This document shows positions 60,919 to 64,000 of a DNA stretch of 64,000 bases, one piece after another. Origin of the DNA: Salibaculum griseiflavum (GTDB taxonomy: Bacteria > Pseudomonadota > Alphaproteobacteria > Rhodobacterales > Rhodobacteraceae); the NCBI RefSeq assembly GCF_003129565.1, contig NZ_QETF01000001.1:248001-312000 (forward strand), written 5' to 3'. How positions within the stretch are numbered: position 1 is the first letter of the stretch; each line of letters starts with the position of its first letter. Position numbers and translations under genes: made by a program. Under the pieces are notes generated by a model. The model saw only the letters and a list, made by a program, of their open reading frames with translations, was not told the origin of the DNA and ran no database searches.

Positions 60919-62034
60919 ATGCCTGATACGCCGCTCGACCATTTCCAGCTTGAAGATACCCGCGTCACCCGGCGCTATTTCGACAAGTTCGAACGGATCA
61001 CCGGGCATCTGGCGCGGGTGGCGGCGAACATGGAGGTCGAGGGCCGGTTGTCGAAGCGCGAGGTCGAGGTGCTGGCCCGCTACCTGACCGCGTTGACCTT
61101 CACCTTTCGGGCCTTGGCCCACAAGTACCAGTTTTCGGGCCGTTTCGCCCATGCGGGCAAGCTGACATTCGACCGGGTCGAAAGCGGCTTTCCGGTGGCC
61201 ACGGAACTGATGACAATGGCCAACGACGCGGCACAGGCGGACCGGCACCTTGCGGGGATGCGCACCGAAGAGCAGCTGAAAGATGAAATGGTCCGCGTCA
61301 TCCTGCGTGACCGAGAGATCCCGACAAAGCTGCAATACGCCCTGTCGCAAAGGCTCTATTACGAGGAACTGGCCCGGGGCGAGCTGTTCTGGGCGCGCAA
61401 CGATCCGCAGGCAATCTGGCTGGGCGATGACGCGGACCGGCGCCGGTTCCTGATCCATTGGGCGGTCTATGACAGCCAGATCAACCTACCGACGATCTAC
61501 CTGATGGAGTTGGAGGATTCCGGACGGGTCGGCCTGCCCAAGGACGACCGCCGCTGGCCCGAGGTTCAGGCCCACCTGATGGCGCAGGCTTTGGCGCATC
61601 TGAAACTGCTGACGATTGCCCGCGGCTTCGACAAGGATTTCGACGATCTGCACCCGAAACGGCTGCGCCGGTTCCATGTCGGCCCGATGTATTCCCATGC
61701 CTTCACCCGGCAGGCCGGTCCGCTGCGTGAGGTTCTGGAACTGGCCAAGGCCCCCGAGGGCGAGGACTGGGCGCTGGTCTGGACCGAGGAGGAACTGGTC
61801 AGCGATCGTGTCGAGCGGGAGAAATCCGGCTGGTTCGGGTCGGTGGAACGACAGGTCTTCGCACTGGATCCGTTCGCCGGACAGGGGGCTGATACCGGGG
61901 CGACGCGGATGGAACGGTCGATCATCCTGCCGCAGCGGCCCTATCAGGCGCTGGAAGACCGCAACCCGCCGGGGTTCCGTGACGTCCGCAAATTCGTGGT
62001 CAGTCCCGCGGGGCGGGTTTTGAGTTATCGTTGA
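60919..62034 (+). CDS. DUF6638-like protein (second gene of AAA+ locus)
   Basis: 371 residues, mostly helical, without membrane segments. The N-terminal ~120 residues are helical ('RYFDKFERITGHLARVAANMEVEGRLSKREVEVLARYLTAL'). The middle contains 'IWLGDDADRRRFLIHWAVYDSQINLPTIYLMELEDSG' and the C-terminus 'RMERSIILPQRPYQALEDRNPPG'. I believe it belongs to DUF6638, a family of unknown function; that name is from memory. AAAGGG precedes the ATG. Conservation next to an AAA+ ATPase suggests it is an adaptor or substrate-recognition protein. Confidence 0.62.
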   Translation: MPDTPLDHFQLEDTRVTRRYFDKFERITGHLARVAANMEVEGRLSKREVEVLARYLTALTFTFRALAHKYQFSGRFAHAGKLTFDRVESGFPVATELMTMANDAAQADRHLAGMRTEEQLKDEMVRVILRDREIPTKLQYALSQRLYYEELARGELFWARNDPQAIWLGDDADRRRFLIHWAVYDSQINLPTIYLMELEDSGRVGLPKDDRRWPEVQAHLMAQALAHLKLLTIARGFDKDFDDLHPKRLRRFHVGPMYSHAFTRQAGPLREVLELAKAPEGEDWALVWTEEELVSDRVEREKSGWFGSVERQVFALDPFAGQGADTGATRMERSIILPQRPYQALEDRNPPGFRDVRKFVVSPAGRVLSYR

Positions 62035-62038
62035 GGTG

Positions 62039-62062
62039 GACCGGAATTCTGGAATTCCGGTC
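62039..62062. repeat. Intergenic AATTC/GAATT-type hairpin, copy 3
   Basis: GACCGGAATTC-TG-GAATTCCGGTC, a perfect 11-bp stem, five bases after the DUF6638-like stop and 20 bases before the next ATG. With no T-run it may tune expression between the two genes. Confidence 0.65.
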
Positions 62063-62082
62063 GTCCCGCAGAGAGGTATGAG

Positions 62083-64000
62083 ATGAGCCAGACAAGCGAT
62101 CAGATGGAGCTTCGCGAAGAAGACATCGTCAAGCACTACGAGGCTGCGACAGCGATGTTGCAGGGCTTTGACCACGCCCCCCGGATTGCCAAGCCGAAAG
62201 AGGAGGCACCGAAGGAACGCTCCAGCGGGATCGGCACGCGGCGGGCGTTCCGCTCGACCACGCCAGGACTTGTCACGCGGCGGCAGGTGCGGACCGAGGG
62301 CGTGCAACTGGTGGCGCGGGTCGAGGAAAGTGACGGCGGCGATGCGCTGATGTCCCCAACGCAGGCGACGGTGCTGCACGGGCTGCGCCGGGCGCTGGCC
62401 ATCGCGCTGGCCATGGGCGAGCAATATTCCGAGCGCACCGGCCTTGCCGACCTGAAACGCGCCAACCTCGAAGGCAGTCTGCCTGCGGGCAAGAAGACCG
62501 AGTTCAGCGAATTGCTGACCGCCGAGGCTTTGGCCGTCGCCTATACCTTCGCCAACGCCACGGCCTTCCTGATCGCGCCGCATGCGAGTGAGGAAACGGT
62601 CGAGATCGGCGAGGTCGAGGAGGTGCTGACCGACAACGCGCAACTGGCGCTGCATGGCGCGCTGTGGGAGTTGGACCAGGACATCGGGGCGTTCGTGACG
62701 ACCGAGAGCAGGCTCGTCCCGACGGTCCTCGCCTTTGCCGAACAGCTGATGGCGAAACTCGCGGGGCGCGCCAGCACGGCGGCGCTGCTGGAGCCGTTCG
62801 AGGGCGCGACCTGGAAGGTTGAGGCCGATGACCTGACCATTCGCGGCTCCACGCCTGCGCGGGCGGCGAAATCGCAGAGCCTGACCATGACGTTCAAGAA
62901 ACCGAACGAGGTCGTGGGCAACCACATCGCGAAATACCAGGCGCTGAAGCTTTCCAAGATGCTGATGGCCTATGATTTCGACCGGCGCCTGAACCCGTTC
63001 GCCGAACTCGGCGGGTTCATCTTCACCTTCATGGGTGACGGCGCGCCGGGGACGGGGAAGACGACGCTCATTCAAATGATGGCAGGGCTGATCAACGACT
63101 ATTGCGGCGCTGCGGGCTACACGTTCCGCTACCAGAATTTCGGCATCGACAATATCGACAGCTACCAGGGCAAGTCGGGCCAGAACGCCCGGGCCTTCAT
63201 CAACAACGTGATCGAACCGGGCGTGATCGGCTTCGGCACCATCGACGATATCGACCAGATCGCGGGCAAGCGCGGCGACCGACAATCCAGCGCGGGCCAG
63301 CAAGAGGTCACGGCGGTCTTCATGGAGGCCTTTGCCGGGGCCAACACGGTGGTGCGCGGCAATTGCACCTTTGGCATGTTTTCCAACTACCCCGAGAATG
63401 TCGACGACGCCCTGCGCCAGCGGGCAGGAGCCCGCTTCCTCGTCGACGGGCCGCAAACGCGCGAGGATTATATCGACATCCTCTACCTGCTGATGGGCAA
63501 GAACCATTCGATCCCCGTGGGCGAGCACGAAGTGTTCGCGGCGCAGGAGATCAAGAAGGCCGTTGAGGCCAGTTTCGAGAGCCATTCGCGGCCCCATGAG
63601 GAGGGGCTTTTGAAGGTGTTCGAGCAGGTCCGCTCCGAGATCGGCGAACTGGACACGATCGCCAAGCTGGGCACCTACCTGAAGGGCATCCAGGAGGCAG
63701 ACGAACGGTTCACGGGCCGGGCAATCAAGAACATCACCGACGCGGTGAAGGTCCGCGCGATGGATTTCGAACTGCCCGATGAATGGATGGAGAACCCCGA
63801 GCTTTTCGTCTGGAAGGACTACGACACCAAAAGGGACATGATTTCCGAACTGCGCCAGCCGATCACCATCGACATGGTGATCCAGGAAATCAACCGCTAC
63901 GCGGACAGCGAATTCCGCTATGCCGACAAGTCCGACGAGGTGGCGATTGAGGGCATGGTCCGCGACTACGCCCGACAGGAAGAGGCGAAGCGGCGATATC
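62083..64000 (+). CDS. AAA+ ATPase with N-terminal extension (cut by window edge)
   Basis: At least 639 residues; continues past the window. The ATG is six bases after AGAGG. Residues 1-~300 are a helical non-AAA region. The AAA core has Walker A 'GDGAPGTGKTTL' (~319-328), then 'VIGFGTIDDIDQIAGKRGDRQ' where the expected DE reads DD (388-389), and sensor 1/arginine finger 'MFSNYPENVDDALRQRAGARF'. The fold resembles classical FtsH/katanin-type AAA proteins (DEID-x-IAGKRG). No protease or membrane part is visible in the available portion. Substrate unknown. Confidence 0.85.
   Translation, partial: MSQTSDQMELREEDIVKHYEAATAMLQGFDHAPRIAKPKEEAPKERSSGIGTRRAFRSTTPGLVTRRQVRTEGVQLVARVEESDGGDALMSPTQATVLHGLRRALAIALAMGEQYSERTGLADLKRANLEGSLPAGKKTEFSELLTAEALAVAYTFANATAFLIAPHASEETVEIGEVEEVLTDNAQLALHGALWELDQDIGAFVTTESRLVPTVLAFAEQLMAKLAGRASTAALLEPFEGATWKVEADDLTIRGSTPARAAKSQSLTMTFKKPNEVVGNHIAKYQALKLSKMLMAYDFDRRLNPFAELGGFIFTFMGDGAPGTGKTTLIQMMAGLINDYCGAAGYTFRYQNFGIDNIDSYQGKSGQNARAFINNVIEPGVIGFGTIDDIDQIAGKRGDRQSSAGQQEVTAVFMEAFAGANTVVRGNCTFGMFSNYPENVDDALRQRAGARFLVDGPQTREDYIDILYLLMGKNHSIPVGEHEVFAAQEIKKAVEASFESHSRPHEEGLLKVFEQVRSEIGELDTIAKLGTYLKGIQEADERFTGRAIKNITDAVKVRAMDFELPDEWMENPELFVWKDYDTKRDMISELRQPITIDMVIQEINRYADSEFRYADKSDEVAIEGMVRDYARQEEAKRRY

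Noticed and set aside
61486-63597. 703-codon open frame on the minus strand
   Set aside because: Antisense to the DUF6638-like and AAA+ genes. The AAA+ Walker motifs on the plus strand settle the coding strand.

Overview
The window is one continuous piece of a high-GC alphaproteobacterial chromosome, most likely from a Roseobacter-group member of the Rhodobacterales. The evidence is the MipZ-type ParA ATPase, an F0 operon (atpI-B-E-b'-b) lying apart from F1 genes, the gene order yidC...ttcA...yidD-rnpA-rpmH, an intact glcDEF glycolate oxidase, creatinase, and several families I associate with that group. Nothing points to a prophage, integrated plasmid, insertion sequence or CRISPR array. Strong GC bias at third codon positions creates very long antisense reading frames, which I treated as shadows.

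Layout. 1-4.9 kb (minus): rpmH, rnpA, yidD, ttcA, an EAL phosphodiesterase and the start of yidC, with one lipoprotein on the plus strand. 5.2-8.9 kb (plus): a VTT membrane protein, a mercuric-reductase-like flavoprotein, a sensor histidine kinase and tRNA-Arg(ACG). 9-11.5 kb: divergent mipZ and a DEAD-box helicase. 11.5-17.8 kb (minus): the translation/secretion block ffh, two small genes, chorismate mutase, rpsP, rimM, a sulfotransferase, trmD, rplS and rpmE. 18.1-19.3 kb: tail-to-tail LysR and ArsR regulators. 19.5-22.1 kb: the ATP synthase F0 operon, ended by a strong terminator. 22.1-27.1 kb: an autoregulated GntR/quinone reductase pair, an OmpA lipoprotein, an AraC-Ogt fusion, nth and a PfkB kinase. 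27.1-36.8 kb: a glycan-type group (glycosyltransferase, sulfotransferase, GT14-like enzyme), then HIT protein, ABC ATPase, CHCC zinc finger, polA, a universal stress protein and a GSCFA protein. 36.9-43.9 kb: hsp20, a trypsin-like protease, glcDEF, a HemJ-like protein and DUF599. 44-51.3 kb: a MoxR-DUF58-DUF4159-membrane protein operon, divergent from a DUF1285 gene. 51.4-59.7 kb: hydroxypyruvate isomerase, a four-domain periplasmic protein, an aldehyde dehydrogenase, a P1 peptidase, DUF418, creatinase and an L,D-transpeptidase. 59.8-64 kb: coiled-coil protein, DUF6638-like protein and an AAA+ ATPase that runs off the window.

How the parts connect. A long palindrome covers the promoter of the GntR gene, and a site with the same TGGT-N11-ACCA core covers the glcDEF promoter. 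This suggests one FCD-family repressor controls both its own operon and glycolate oxidation. Three intergenic hairpins with an AATTC-NN-GAATT centre, and two copies of a different GC-rich element, look like dispersed small repeats.

The best candidate for an undescribed system is the coiled-coil/DUF6638/AAA+ operon at the right edge. Its AAA+ protein has aspartate where the Walker B catalytic glutamate is expected. The glycosyltransferase/sulfotransferase/GT14 group is the second candidate. All functional names are read from motifs and remembered family sequences; no search was run.
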